64,000 nucleotides of DNA from Panax quinquefolius (GCA_020205615.1 CM035173.1:32332293-32396292), one strand, 5' to 3'; positions 23,001 through 38,620 are shown, counted from the stretch's first letter. The notes: generated by a model not told the origin, from the sequence alone. Numbers and translations: made by a program.

Positions 23001-24186
23001 AAGACAATTATAGTACAGGCAAGTAAGATAGCATTTGTTGGATTTCGGCTATCCAACAACTTACTTTACAAGCTATATGGGTGGGATATAGAGTCCAGTC
23101 ATAAAATTGTTTCCTCAATTAGCAGCATCACAAACACATAACTATCCTAGCTCAAGATCACAATCAACACACCTTCAACATGATCAGTATGAGATACACT
23201 CCTTTCTTATAAGTAAACAGAGGAACCCTGCTCCTATAATCATCCCCACAACTAACCTCAAAATAAAACCCAATAGTAACTTAATCCAAGTACCTCTGTT
23301 CCTTCAGTGTACTCTAAAGCCAAAGAAATATAACTTACAGAAAGTTTTATCTACACTTGCACATATCATGATCTTGACAAGTTTAACTTCAAAATTGTAG
23401 AACCTCCAAGTCTCACACATCACTACATCAGTATAGACTATCAACTTTCCCAATTTGCAGCTCAATGAACAACATCATTATAACTATTTTCATCAAGATG
23501 CAAGTTCCTCAAATCTAGTATTATTTACTATAGTACACCTAAATTTGAGAATTTTCCATCTAGAAATTCTGATTTAAATAGTAATCTGTATGTTGGAATT
23601 CAGTAAAACTCAAAATAAACCATGACCAGATAAGTCAATTTTCAATGCAGCTAACAGTTCAAACCAACAACACCCCATAATATTATCTTCTTGGGCTCTT
23701 TTCAACAAAGATGCCAATTTCACCCTTCAACACTCATCATCATCAATCCCAGATGCATATATACATATATACACGATTATATAAAAGTGTAGGTATGAAG
23801 AGGGATAGTGTATAAAATAGACGAAAATTTCCGTAATTTAATTGGGTTTCTTCCAATAATTATTACAAGTTTAACTTTTAAACAACCACCATTAGCATTC
23901 CAACAAAATCAAACACTACCCACATAATAATTCAAAAAAGAAGTGTAGAAAATGAGAAAATGCGAGTATACCTTCGGATCTTGTTGCCTTTGCCGACCTG
24001 GTACATGCCCCAAGAGAAAGTACCCAAAGCAGCAAAAAAGATGGCGGCGGCGCTGGGACCCTTGCTGGGGATTCGCCGGGCGTACCGTACCGGAGCAAAC
24101 CCGCCGGGAGGTGGACCGTCCTGAAGGATAGGCATATCCTTCACGCTCGCCAGTCCAGGTTTATTCCTTATCACAGCTTCTGTCAT
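17046..24186 (-). CDS. GRIM-19 / NDUFA13 (B16.6), accessory subunit of mitochondrial complex I
   Basis: Three minus-strand exons join in phase: 24186-23972, 17352-17281 and 17190-17046, giving 143 codons plus TAA, the usual plant length. Exon 1 reads [19 protein letters not shown] and then [20 protein letters not shown], followed by one membrane helix ([19 protein letters not shown], about residues 47-65). Exon 2 gives [20 protein letters not shown]. Exon 3 gives [20 protein letters not shown] and ends [17 protein letters not shown]. In plants this protein is part of the NADH dehydrogenase membrane arm in the inner mitochondrial membrane. All splice sites are GT-AG: donors GTATAC and GTAACT, acceptors ATGTAG and CTATAG. 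Intron 1 is 6,619 bases and contains a Pack-MULE and two hAT-type elements. The start codon lies about 1.9 kb from the divergent HSP60 start. Confidence 0.95.
17926..19020. repeat. Large AT-rich palindrome (foldback)
   Basis: The left arm (about 17926-18460), full of ACTAAAATTCAAA and CATATTTACATCATTTAATC, is the inverted copy of the right arm (about 18560-19020: GATTAAATGATGTAAATATG, TTTGAATTTTAGTA). A third, direct copy of part of the left arm lies at 19213-19380. It is non-coding. A transcript through it could form a hairpin of about 0.5 kb. Confidence 0.75.
19570..19930 (-). pseudogene. Captured receptor-like kinase 5' fragment
   Basis: On the minus strand, a leader is followed by ATG at 19858 and [18 protein letters not shown], a hydrophobic segment ([10 protein letters not shown]), a basic stretch and [12 protein letters not shown]. 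From memory this looks like the start of plant receptor-like kinases whose short N-terminus leads straight to a kinase domain. After a small frame change the kinase lead-in appears in another frame as [14 protein letters not shown] (19573-19615), which would precede the glycine-rich loop. The similarity then stops. No kinase catalytic motifs follow, so this is a fragment carried by the Pack-MULE. It runs in the same direction as GRIM-19 transcription. Confidence 0.65.
20630..21073. mobile_element. hAT-type MITE 1
   Basis: Ends CAGTGTTCTAAAAGTC and, in inverse, CAGTATTCGAAAAGTC. Flanked by 8-base repeats GTCAATGC (20622-20629) and GCCAACGC (21074-21081), which differ only by two C/T changes. 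The arms are rich in GACTAGTCGG-type words and the centre is AT-rich. It has no coding capacity. The 8-bp duplication and CAG..CTG ends fit hAT. Confidence 0.75.
21186..22078. mobile_element. hAT-type MITE 2
   Basis: Flanked by a perfect 8-base duplication CTCATCAA (21178-21185 and 22079-22086). Ends CAGTGTTCTAAAAATCGGC and, in inverse, CAATGTTCTAAAAGGCGC. The arms are GC-rich (GGCGCTGGGCGC, CCTAGGCGAGGC) around an AT-rich core. It is 893 bases and non-coding. It shares the CAGTGTTCTAAAA terminus with the element at 20630, so the two are probably related. Confidence 0.85.
22087..23971 (-). other. Remaining GRIM-19 intron 1 sequence
   Basis: Lower in repeats than the rest of the intron. I see no protein-like frame. 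The open frames at 22405, 22691 and 23107 have no recognisable composition or motifs. The donor GTATAC lies at 23971-23966. Confidence 0.5.
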
Positions 24187-26090
24187 GTTTCTCTTTCTCT
24201 CTCTTCCTTCTTCTTCTGAACAGTTTCAATCTCGGGCGATTTCAAGAGAGATGCTGGTGAACTGTGACTTATCGAAGCAATAGTCTTGTTAGGTGTTTGA
24301 GAAACTAATTGGGTTCTGCTAACCAGAATGAGACACGTGCGTTTGTTGATTTCAGTTATCTCACAGTCGGGTGATTTACCTTTTTCTTTTCTTTTCTTTT
24401 CTTTTCTTAAAAAGAGACTCCTTCCTAATAATTTGTGTAAAGTCAGAATATTAACGCCTACATTCGAGTTTTGAAAAAAAAAAAAAAAAAAAAACTTAAA
24501 TTAGAATAGAAAAAAATATAAAACTCAAATTTTTTCATGTTGTTTACGAGTTTTTAATAGAAAAAATAGAAAATTTAAAATTTTTCTAATTTAAAATTTA
24601 TTATATTAAAAGTTGAGGATAATATGGAATTATAAAAATATTGTTTATTCTAATTTCCTCCAAATCCTAAAAACTTTGTAAAGTTTTCTATCCATTTCTT
24701 TTCTTTTCCATTTATTAAAAAACTCAGAAACATAAGAATTGAAAAGAAAACTTAACTTTTTTGTCCATTTCTTTTGTTTTATGTTCATTTTAAAACTCAG
24801 AAACAGAGCGCAAGTATCGACACATGAATACATAGTATAATTGAAAAATAAAGAATGGATATACACATTGTATTTTATCTTGTATAATGTTACAAACTAT
24901 TTTATAAATATTTTATAAATCGTTAATGTGGCATACTCCACTTTATTATATTGTGTGAGGGGCTGAAGACTATATTAAAGCAATTTGTTGATCAAAGATA
25001 GAGTATGTTATATTATCACATCAATAATTTGTAAAATATTTATAGAATAATTTGTGTCTGTAACATTACTTTTTATCTTATCCTTAAAAATTCATCCACG
25101 AAAGGTTAAGTTAACCTAAGATCAAGTTGGAAGGCGTAGTAAATGGACAATATGTGAACACTCTTTATTTTTCTATTTTTTCCCCACTACTTGTTGGTTG
25201 AAAAAAGAATGAAACAATCTAGTTAGATTAAAATGAGTTTAAAAATTTTATTTGTTTTTTCTGGGTTTCATTTAGGAGGCATGTTAATTATTTTATTGTG
25301 CCTTTTAATTCTCAGTGACACGCGTTACGTGTGCAATTATATATTAAAAATTTTATCAAATTTTGAGAATAGAATATATATATATATATATAAAAGAATG
25401 AAATTGCAATAAAACTAAACTAGTGAGTATAGCAAAATTGAAAGGAGATTTGTAACACAGTCTCAAAAGAAAAGAGTAGATTTTTTATATTGTTCTTCTT
25501 TAATAAAATAGATAAACTCTAATATGAAAACATATTGAATTTATTTTTACTTTTTAAAAAAAAAAAAAACATATTGAATTTAATTTCTCACCATTTTAGT
25601 CCTGTATTTCTATATCTTCTGAACACTTCAGAATGGTCTGACCCTAATTACTAACTACTCCTGCTATCCAAAAAAAAAGGATAAATAATACTTCCTCCTT
25701 TATACATAAACCAATTTTATTTGTTAATTCTCTTTATATTAGTTTTCTTTTTAACAATAATAATATAAAATATCATAATATTATCTAATTTATTCTTATA
25801 ATTTTATTATCATATTACACTATTAATTAATAACTTATTATTTTTAACGACATAGATCATACATGAAACAAAAATAAAATAAGAATGTAAAAAACTTAAA
25901 CCCCTAGAAGAACCCTAGAAGCTGCTCTTCTAGACCCTTCCTTTTTCCCTCTTTACGTAATAAAAGACACTCTGTACTGTTCTTCTAAATACGCACTCTG
26001 TACTCCTGCCCTATTTCTCAACTTCATAATTTACATTTGCAGCCTCTGTACTACAAAATCTAAAGTTTCTCCAACAATTACAGAAAAAAT
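24187..26090. promoter_or_regulatory. Divergent upstream region of GRIM-19 and HSP60
   Basis: About 1.9 kb separate the two start codons. The GRIM-19 side (24187-24290) is a pyrimidine/GA-rich leader. A TTTTC microsatellite lies at 24387-24418, an A-tract at 24475-24495 and an AT run at 25375-25391. The rest is AT-rich with no gene. The HSP60 side carries two ACCCTAGAAG words (25901-25922, resembling plant telo-boxes) and a repeated CACTCTGTACT pair (25968-26005). Confidence 0.5.
25928..25940 (+). promoter_or_regulatory. Imperfect heat-shock element
   Basis: TTCTAGACCCTTC about 150 bases upstream of the HSP60 start fits nTTCnnGAAnnTTC with one change (GAC for GAA), and another GAA lies just upstream. 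Heat-shock factor sites of this form are expected for an HSP60 gene. The match is weak and could be chance. Confidence 0.3.
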
Positions 26091-31014
<4,924 letters not shown>

Positions 31015-31117
31015 TAGTTTCAACTGAGTTAACCTGCCTAACATGTACTAAAATTAACACAAGTTTTTTGACATGAAGAGAGTTTTATGTGGGAGCCAAA
31101 ACATCCATGTAATCATG

Positions 31118-31123
31118 AATAAA
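31118..31123 (+). terminator. Poly(A) signal of HSP60
   Basis: AATAAA about 105 bases after the stop codon, in an AT-rich 3' flank. Position and sequence fit a plant near-upstream polyadenylation element. Confidence 0.5.
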
Positions 31124-31950
31124 ACAGTAGTTTGAAAGTTTGATTTTGTAGGATTTAAAGAATCTAATACTGTTGTCCCAAGGACTCGTTGGTACTTTTC
31201 AGAGAGATGCCAATTCCTCCCTTTTAGTGCTGTTGACTGCTGAAATTAATTTTATTAAGTATTTCTAAATTGCAAGAATTGACATCCAGCAATCTTCCAT
31301 TAACACCATTTGAAAGCTTGGTTTTAGTGCTTAGTTAACGATGCTATAATTTGAATATCTTCTCAAGAGGGTGAATTTAGAAATTTTGTTCACCTAAATG
31401 TATAAATAAAAAAAGTGTAACCATTCAAAAATTCAAATTGCTTAAAACAATAATTGCATCTTTTAAATGTAAAAGTTAGCGCATGATCTCATATAATATA
31501 TTTGCATAAAACAATAAAAATAAAATTTACTTGGGAATAATGGTCATATAAACAGTTGTGTATGTTTTATTTGTCAAAATTACATCGTTTTAAGGTGATA
31601 GATTTATTTTTGATTTTGATATGCGCCTAATATAAAAATTAAACATATAGTGTATGGCCATATTGTTCAATTTTAACAATTTGTTAGTACAATTTGTTAA
31701 AAAAAAAAAAAACTCGCTCTACATTAATGCATCATTATAGGTAAGGTGATGGTCCCTACTAAAGTCTAAAACCATCAACCACATTAGGTGAAAACTAGTA
31801 GTAGTATAATTTTTTCTCGAAAGTTGAGATATTATGGCTCTATACCAAATCGGTCTATATGCAATTGTATTGTATTTTAGTACATCACCGAGTCAAACGT
31901 CGTTAATATATATGCAATTGTATTGAACACTACAGAGTTCGGGGGAAAAA
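31124..31950. other. Intergenic, HSP60 to defensin-like gene
   Basis: AT-rich, with an A-tract near 31698-31711. No gene or clear transposon end is visible. The last 100 bases form the upstream region of the small secreted-peptide gene and include AT-rich TATA-like words near 31905. Confidence 0.5.
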
Positions 31951-32303
31951 ATGGAGTTTGAGAAAATTATGGTTGTCTTCCTCGTTTTAAATACCTCAAT
32001 TGCATTTGTTTATGGCACCATGGGTATGTATATCTGTATATATATATATATATCACTTGCCTTCTTCAATATACTTGTTAAAATGTTTTTTTTTTCACTT
32101 ATTTTTCTAACTCAATTGTAATTTATATGCTCACAGATACAGATGGATCAGATGGTAAAACAAAGTGCACTAATAAAATATGTACGGATAGGTTTGGTGA
32201 TAAGGAGTGCGCTAATCAATGCTTCTCCCAAGGATTTGATCATGGAGAGTGTAGGTTTTCTCATGTGGGATTATTATTATTTTGTTGTTGTTTTAACAAA
32301 TAG
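31951..32303 (+). CDS. Defensin-like cysteine-rich secreted peptide
   Basis: Two exons (31951-32023 and 32137-32303) join as G|AT to give 79 residues. Exon 1 encodes a signal peptide (MEFEKIMVVFLVLNTSIAF, then VYG, with cleavage likely after it). Exon 2 encodes the mature part with eight cysteines spaced C-x4-C-x8-C-x3-C-x9-C-x10-C-C-C, ending FNK. The C-x3-C and final C-x-C pairs fit the cysteine-stabilised alpha-beta fold, and the one-intron, signal-peptide-first layout is usual for plant DEFL genes. These are secreted and act in defence or reproductive signalling. The precise role cannot be told from sequence. The acidic, glycine-rich linker DTDGSDGKTK before the first cysteine is unusual. 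Expression is unproven. Confidence 0.75.
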
Positions 32304-32737
32304 TATGGGTTTTTGTAATAAATATGGCTTTGCTCTTGTGCAACATTAATTCAACTTTGGAATAAGCTGTTTTGTATGAATTTCCTTAATGGTGTGTTAC
32401 TTAATTAGTAGATTGTCAATTCTTCTTTATAAATTCTTGAGAATATCATTCACAACATGGTTTGATTCTTGAATTTTTTGTTAAAGTTTGATGGTTAATT
32501 ATTATAAAAAAAAAATTTGAGAGAAGTTGCAAGCACGATCAGGGAGATCAAGGAATTTCTGATTGATCTACTTATATCATAATTCTCCTCAATGAATATT
32601 CGCTTTTACATTGGTTGCTTCCAAAAATTATTACCTGCATTGATTGACATCGGAAGTGGTCTAAATATACGGTTTCTTTGAAAAAGCCTAGGTACCTACG
32701 TGATTATTAAGGTAAAGGTTTGAAAGCTTACTTATTA
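32304..32737. other. 3' flank of the defensin-like gene
   Basis: AT-rich and non-coding. It includes a probable untranslated region and an A-run near 32507-32516. Nothing else is seen. Confidence 0.5.
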
Positions 32738-33024
32738 CTCCATCCGTTTTCAAAAGATTGTCGTTTTAGAAGAAAAAATTTATTCAATTTATTTGCCGTT
32801 TACGAACTTTCAGAAGAATAAATTATTTACTTTCCTATATCGGCCCTTACATTCTCATCATCATTCAAAAATTTTTCTCTTGTATTAATAGTTTCTAACT
32901 TCCTACTATAAAGGGGTAGTGATGAAATTTTAAACAAATTTTAATTGTTAAATGATAGTATTAAATGACTTTCTTAATTTATGTGCAAAAATCTTAAACG
33001 ATAATTTTTTAAAAACGGAATTAG
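32738..33024. mobile_element. Stowaway-type MITE
   Basis: Starts CTCCATCCGTTTTC after TA and ends with the inverse, AAAAACGGAATTAG, before TA. The arms carry AAAGATTGTCGTTTTAGA and the inverse CTTAAACGATAATTTTTT. The family recurs at 48709-49198 and 50783-51036. The TA duplication and CTCC ends fit Tc1/mariner Stowaway elements. Confidence 0.7.
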
Positions 33025-35159
33025 TATAAAAGAGGGGAAAAGGGGTGAGAATTGAGATAGGCAGCATGTAGCTTGCTTTTCTCATCGTGTCCCGGATCAT
33101 ATTTGTGAATCGAAAGGGAAAGTCAACTCATCTATTAGCTCTTGGTATATGATGGTTCCTACTCAGCTCCACATTTTTTTTAAAATAGTCGATCCTTTTT
33201 TTCCCTTCTTATATTAGATTTTTGTCTAACTTTTACCTTGATGCAAAAAATCTTTTAACCAAAACTTAAATATTTAAGTATCTAAATGAAATAAAAATTA
33301 CAATTAAAGGAAACAAACAATTTAATATTATTTTTAAGGAAGACAAATACAATGGTTCAGTTGCTATGAAATGTAAAAGTCGGATTCGGTTAGGGTGAAA
33401 TTAATACCAACTTTATACTAATAAGTTCGTATAGCTTTTAATTGCATAGGTTATAAAAAATGATGCATTGACCAATGCAATAAAAAAACTATACAACTTA
33501 CCAATGTAACATTTTTTATAAACCATACAATAAAAAAGTATAGAACTTACTAAAGTAAATTGGTGCCAACTTCAACTACAGTAATACTCGATAAAAGCAA
33601 AGTTTAGAAATTTATGTGGACCTGGCAATGTAGTTAGTTAACTGTTGGTTAATTCATATTAACTGGAATCAAATAGGTTGGTTAACTATTTTTATTTATT
33701 TAAGTTGGGTAAAGTTTGGATCCATATTTTTTTTTAAAAATATGGACTCTATTTTTCAACCCATTTTAATAAGACAAAGGAAAACAAAAATATGCAGATA
33801 AGATGATAAGGATGAATAACAATTAATAAGACATCCACATTGAAGAAGAACGGAACAAATTACTCCCCCTAATAAATAAGTCTGTAAATAATTATATTTA
33901 TAATTGTAGATTTTGTTGTAAAATTCTATATACACTCTATGTTCTACCAAAATAATTTAACTTTTAAATTATAAATATTAGAAATATATATTTATTTTAT
34001 GTTCAATAAAAAAATTGTTAATTTAAAAATAATAATATAATAAAAAAATTATTATTATAATTGTTGGGGGAATTAGTTCAACAACAGTTGTTGGGACTTG
34101 GGGTAATTGGATAAAGTTTGGATCCATATTTCTATCGCAATTGTTGGGGGAATTGGTTCAACAACAATGATTTTAAGCTTTGCTATGGGCTCCAAGAGTG
34201 ATGTACGTGAAATCATGAGTGCTCTACAATGGAGCTTGGAAAGAATTTTGATGGGTCAAATTGTCAAGCAGGTTGCATTTTGAGGTGTTGGTAATGTAGC
34301 AAATATAGCTTTATATATAAATATATGGAGGGCTGAGATTAAATTAAGATGGATGGTTAAGATTAAATGTTAAATAAATAAAATCTATATAATGTTAGCT
34401 ATGCACTGAAATTGGGATATGGATGAATTAACCAAAATATTCTCTAAATTATTCTCTCTAATTTTTGTAGTTCGATCCAAACTCGAATTGGATCGCTTGG
34501 AGTTCGTACGAAGACTCGAAAATCCGTAACAAGATGCTTACCACCATGAAAAGATATATATATATACTTCTAAGCAGAGTTTTAGGAGTAAGGAAATAAA
34601 ATTAAAAATAATTCATGCTTTTGTCTAATTGCCTTATTGACTCATTGTGCATATTTTCCTTCTTTCATCTTCTTTACAAATGAAGATAAAAAGGCTAAAG
34701 TTTTAATGTTCCAATAGTCCCATTTCCATAAAAACACTTGTATAGCAAACTCAAGTAAATTCAAAAGGCCAACTTTGCATAATGCCAGGCACCATAATGT
34801 TACAGGGGCAACACCCAAAATTCAGTGACACTAACTCACCAAGTAGCTAGAGCTTAGAACTTTATAACAACATAGAATTTAAAATACTACATAAATAGAA
34901 ATTAAAAATCCTGAAATTTTCCGCTGGATTTTCAAGCACCAACATATATAAATAGCCAACACTGGTAGTTGACTGGATAAATATACTTCAAGCTTATGAA
35001 GACATAAAAACTACCACTTCCATTAGTGCAGCACTAACTTATGGGCTCTCTACTACTATAAACAGAAACCAGTTGGGTCTAGCTTAAGCGGTCAAACAAA
35101 AGATACAATAGAATCATTGCAACCTTCAGAGCTGGTTGACAATGATCTAAATATCTAAT
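33025..35159. other. Intergenic, no gene seen
   Basis: AT-rich. 33600-33780 resembles the dispersed repeat near 14300 and 16050. A TGTTGGGGGAATT(A/G)GTTCAACAACA segment is present twice, at about 34060 and 34143. The open frames are short and unlike proteins. Confidence 0.5.
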
Positions 35160-35370
35160 CAGATCCGTACTTGTCGGAGATGTCCAGCCGTTCCAAGTCC
35201 CACTTGTAAAGATTGATTAATTCCATGTGAACCTCTTCATCCATATCAGCTCGTATAAAAAAGTATACTTGGGGTTGCATTCTATTTTAAAAGCTAAGTT
35301 GGATTCCTTAGTTTCAAGATGCCCATCTGGACCAAAGGCTGCAATGGCTGGAAGGTGCGGAGGAAATAGA
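35160..35370 (-). pseudogene. Unrecognised gene C-terminus, frameshifted
   Basis: On the minus strand, AIAAFGPDGHLETKESNLAF and KIECNPKYTF run into a T6 run, after which the frame changes to IRADMDEEVHMELINLYKWD, LERLDISDKYGSD and a stop (35160). The composition is that of a conserved protein end, but I do not recognise the family. No upstream exons were identified. The larger frame extending to 35570 runs into unrelated repeat sequence. It may be a pseudogene or a transposon-carried piece. Confidence 0.4.
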
Positions 35371-35579
35371 TAAAACGGGTCTGGAAGGTGTGGAGGAAAT
35401 ATATAAAACACCCATTGGGCCAAGGAAAGAGCAAAATTTGAAACGAAAGAGTGGGACCAACCATGGCATTCCTTCGATGCTCCTGTCGAAGGAAGATGGG
35501 TGTTCGGGCATAATCTACCGACCCCTATATGGGTTGAAGGCATGGGTTGAGAAGGGTTTATTGATCCCAATGGACCGAA

Positions 35580-36175
35580 GCCAGTAAGGGGCTTGGTGAT
35601 GTTCGGGTTCGGGCGTCCGAATTTTCTGGGCCAGAGTTCTGTTCGGTTAGGTGTTGTTTGGGGGTCGGGCGTCCGAGTCCTTGGAGCCGGAGTCCAGACC
35701 AGCTCATAGGGGTTCGGTTGATTTAGGCCCGTACATAAGGTTATTCTTCGTATGGAGTCAGAATGATAAGTAGTTTAAATGGTTAACGATTTCAATCCTA
35801 ACCATATTTGAATACTAACTCCAAAGGTAAGTGTTTGGATCATATCCAACTTGCGCCTTTTAAGAAGATTGAGTTGAACCCAATCATAGGTAACTGTCAT
35901 ATTTAGGAGTCCTAATCCAACTCGGAAAGGGGCTTTAAGGTGATGAGAACAACTATAAATACAAGATTTGACTTCAATTAACAGGTAATACACTCTTGAG
36001 CATTAAACACTAAAACCTCCATTGTTAAACCTTGTACCAACCTGTACTCATTCTCACACCGGAGCTATCATCCGGCGGCACAAGCCGTCAAACTTCTTGT
36101 GTGATCTGTTATTGTGCAGGTTTAAGCACGTGAATTTGGTGATTGGACGCGCCGGCAAAACTTAGCGTTAACAAT
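35580..36175 (+). mobile_element. LTR-like retrotransposon remnant
   Basis: GC-richer than its surroundings, with repeated TCGGGCGTCCGA words, a CTATAAATACAAG promoter-like box (35955-35967) followed by a leader (CACACCGGAGCTATCATCCG), and an end reading GCGCCGGCAAAACTTAGCG then TTAACA. This order (U3, TATA, R/U5, ..ACA end) fits a gypsy-type LTR. No partner LTR or coding domain was found. The left edge is uncertain. Confidence 0.45.
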
Positions 36176-36506
36176 GGGGATTCATCGCAGTCAAAATAAA
36201 AATAATCTCAAAGTCGTCCTGCAAATATTCGCTTCGATTCAAGCAAAAATAATCCAGATTCATAGCAAGAATGTGTTGCAAACAACAAAAGGACATGCTT
36301 CCCTAAGAGCTTGGAAACAATAGTTGTTAGAATTTGAGCTTATATTTAAATGGGTTCTTCTAATCATTAGAGATGAATTCACATATCAATGTGTGCTACT
36401 CTATGAGTAGATTAAAATCAAGTATTTAGAAGCTCAAATCTTTGGGGTAATGAATGAGATATTAACTCCAAAAGATCACCCACCCGTGAAGATGATAAAT
36501 AAATGC
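36176..36506. other. Sequence after the LTR-like remnant
   Basis: Possibly the beginning of an internal retrotransposon region. No clear primer site or gag frame is present. Non-coding by eye. Confidence 0.35.
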
Positions 36507-37040
36507 TTGTGGAAAGTGAGTCCCACATCGAATATGAACTAAACAATTAAATGAGTACATATATAATAAGTTTACTTGTGGATTTGGGCCCTAAGGGACA
36601 TTCCATTCTTGTGGAAGAAAGATGATCTAGCCAAGGCTTGCCGTGGGCCGTAGGTAATTAATTAATTTTTAGTTTGGTTCTATTTATTTATCAAGTCTTG
36701 AAGAAGCAAGGCGCGCCTAAAGACTTGCTTTGCTTAGCCTGACTTGCACCTCATCAGCCATGCATCCAAATCATTTCAAAGGGACATGGCCAATATGAAG
36801 GGTCATTAATCCCTCCTATAAATACAAGATCATAGCAGTCATTTTGAGCATTCATTCAATCAATAGTGCATCATTAATTTAGTCATATTCAAAGGTTCAT
36901 TTGAGAGAGTTCAAGAGCATAATTTTGATTTATTGTGCATGTTATTTAGAGTGTTACTAAATCTTATATTGTTATAATTATTGGACAAGTCTTTATCATT
37001 TTATTGAAAGCATGTTATTTACAAGTGATTACTTCAGAAA
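36507..37040 (+). mobile_element. Second LTR-like remnant with a TCCCACATCG box
   Basis: Begins about TGTGGAAAGTGAG followed by TCCCACATCG (36521-36530), a TATATAATA (36560), a GGGCCCTAAGGG word and a second CCTATAAATACAAG box (36814-36827) with a leader. Such TG-starting blocks with a CCCACATCG word are common in plant LTRs of small elements. No coding region is attached and the right end is not clear. Confidence 0.4.
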
Positions 37041-38270
37041 AGTTCAAATATATATATATATATATATATGGGGAAATGGGATGTAGTGCAAATTTTTTAT
37101 TTACATCATTGGCCAAAAACGATATCGTTTTGGCCTAAAACAAAAAAAAGCGGCTCTGTATAACATAACTCCCTTTTGACTAAAACAAAGAACTGTAGAG
37201 GGGAAAATACGAATCCGACTATTTCATACCAAAAACACCTAGCTTTTGACACTTCTTGATTCTTGACTTGATCTCGATTACTCAGATAAGTAAGAAATTC
37301 TATATATATATATATATATATATATAGATAGGGGAAATGATTTCTAAGATTTCTAGATTTCAAATATACCTTCTTAATTTTAATTTATTGGGTTTCCAAC
37401 AGAAGAGAAAGTATTAAGGCCAACAGGGATGAAATTTAATTGTTGAATAAGCAATAGTCAAAAAATACACCATAATTTTGGAATCCCATGATTAAATCAT
37501 TTTCAGATGGAAAATACTATCTTCTGTTCCACAAAATTAATATTTTGTTCTTAACTAATATGACACTGTTAATTTTGCATCAGCATCCCAGGAAAAGAGC
37601 CCCCCACTTAAAAGTGCAAATGAAGAGAAAAATCTGCTTCTGTATACACGTAGACTTTGTGAAGACTAGTTTTATTACGCACTAAGATGGCAGAGGGAGG
37701 AGTCTTACAAAAATATCAATTCCCTATTCCTTTATTCTTTGTATGTTGGGTGGCTTGGGCTGTTAATGGTGTAAAACATAAACCAAACCACGAGGAAAGT
37801 GCCTACCTTCTCCAAATTAATTAACCAAACCATGAAAGTCATTTGCACTAATTAGATTATGAATAATATATTTCTAATTACGATGAAAAAAAAAAAAAAA
37901 AGATGAAAGAGTGATTATGCATGGCTTTTATGAGATTTGATCATCAGACTTTGAATTGTATTTTAAATTTGGGACGGTAATCCACAGTATATAAATATAG
38001 AATTTCCAATTTTTTTCCCAAATAGTTGATGAAATGACATTGTAAAAGCTAGTTTTAAGTTATACAAACCTCAAAGATGGACACTTTTTTGTTCCTTCTT
38101 AAATATGCACACCGAGTCAATTAGACAAAAACACAAATTATTATTTTTTTTATTTGCTTACTCCTAAAACTCCCCTTAGAAAGAAACAGAGGGAGTATGT
38201 GTGTGTGTGCGCCAACCTGAATTTTAGACAGCACCATTAAATTAAATATACAAGACATGCCTCCTTTGCA
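37041..38270. other. Intergenic, AT microsatellites
   Basis: TA runs at 37050-37070 and 37300-37325 bracket a 240-base stretch and are each followed by a GGGGAAATG word. A-tracts lie near 37885. A Stowaway-like terminus AACAGAGGGAGTA lies near 38186 with a GT run after it. No gene seen. Confidence 0.5.
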
Positions 38271-38274
38271 TCAT

Positions 38275-38620
38275 TTGTAGCCGCCAGCCGGAGGAGCTCC
38301 TGTTGACACAAACTCTACAAAAACAGGAACCATCCCATAGAGCCCTCGAATACTTACTTGCATGGATTTGAGGATTTCCATCAAGTTGTTCTTGGGTTTC
38401 CTACAACCCTGTAAACTTTTTTTGGAAACAAAAGTGCATCAAGAACAATACCATCCTCTATTAGTTCCTTCAGCTCTGCAACTGAAACCACCAAACCCGA
38501 ATTGCTGTCATGCAATTTTGTACCACCATAATCTGACTAGATATCATATTGGATGGAGGCGGAGAAATAATCCTAAGTTCAGTTGGCAAGCCTTACGTGT
38601 TTTATCAATAGAAAGCATTA
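38275..38620 (-). pseudogene. Unrecognised gene fragment
   Basis: On the minus strand, NSGLVVSVAELKELIEDGIV and LDALLFPKKVYRVVGNP are followed by a one-base frame change into KNNLMEILKSMQVSIRGLYG and MVPVFVEFVSTGAPPAGGYK, then TGA (38276). It reads like the last exon of a conserved protein, but I do not recognise the family. It lies just downstream of the ING1 gene on the same strand and may be an independent broken gene. Confidence 0.4.

Noticed and set aside
22405..23400. Frames of 64-97 codons in the GRIM-19 intron
   Set aside because: No recognisable motif, no splice support and intronic position; composition is that of non-coding AT-rich DNA.
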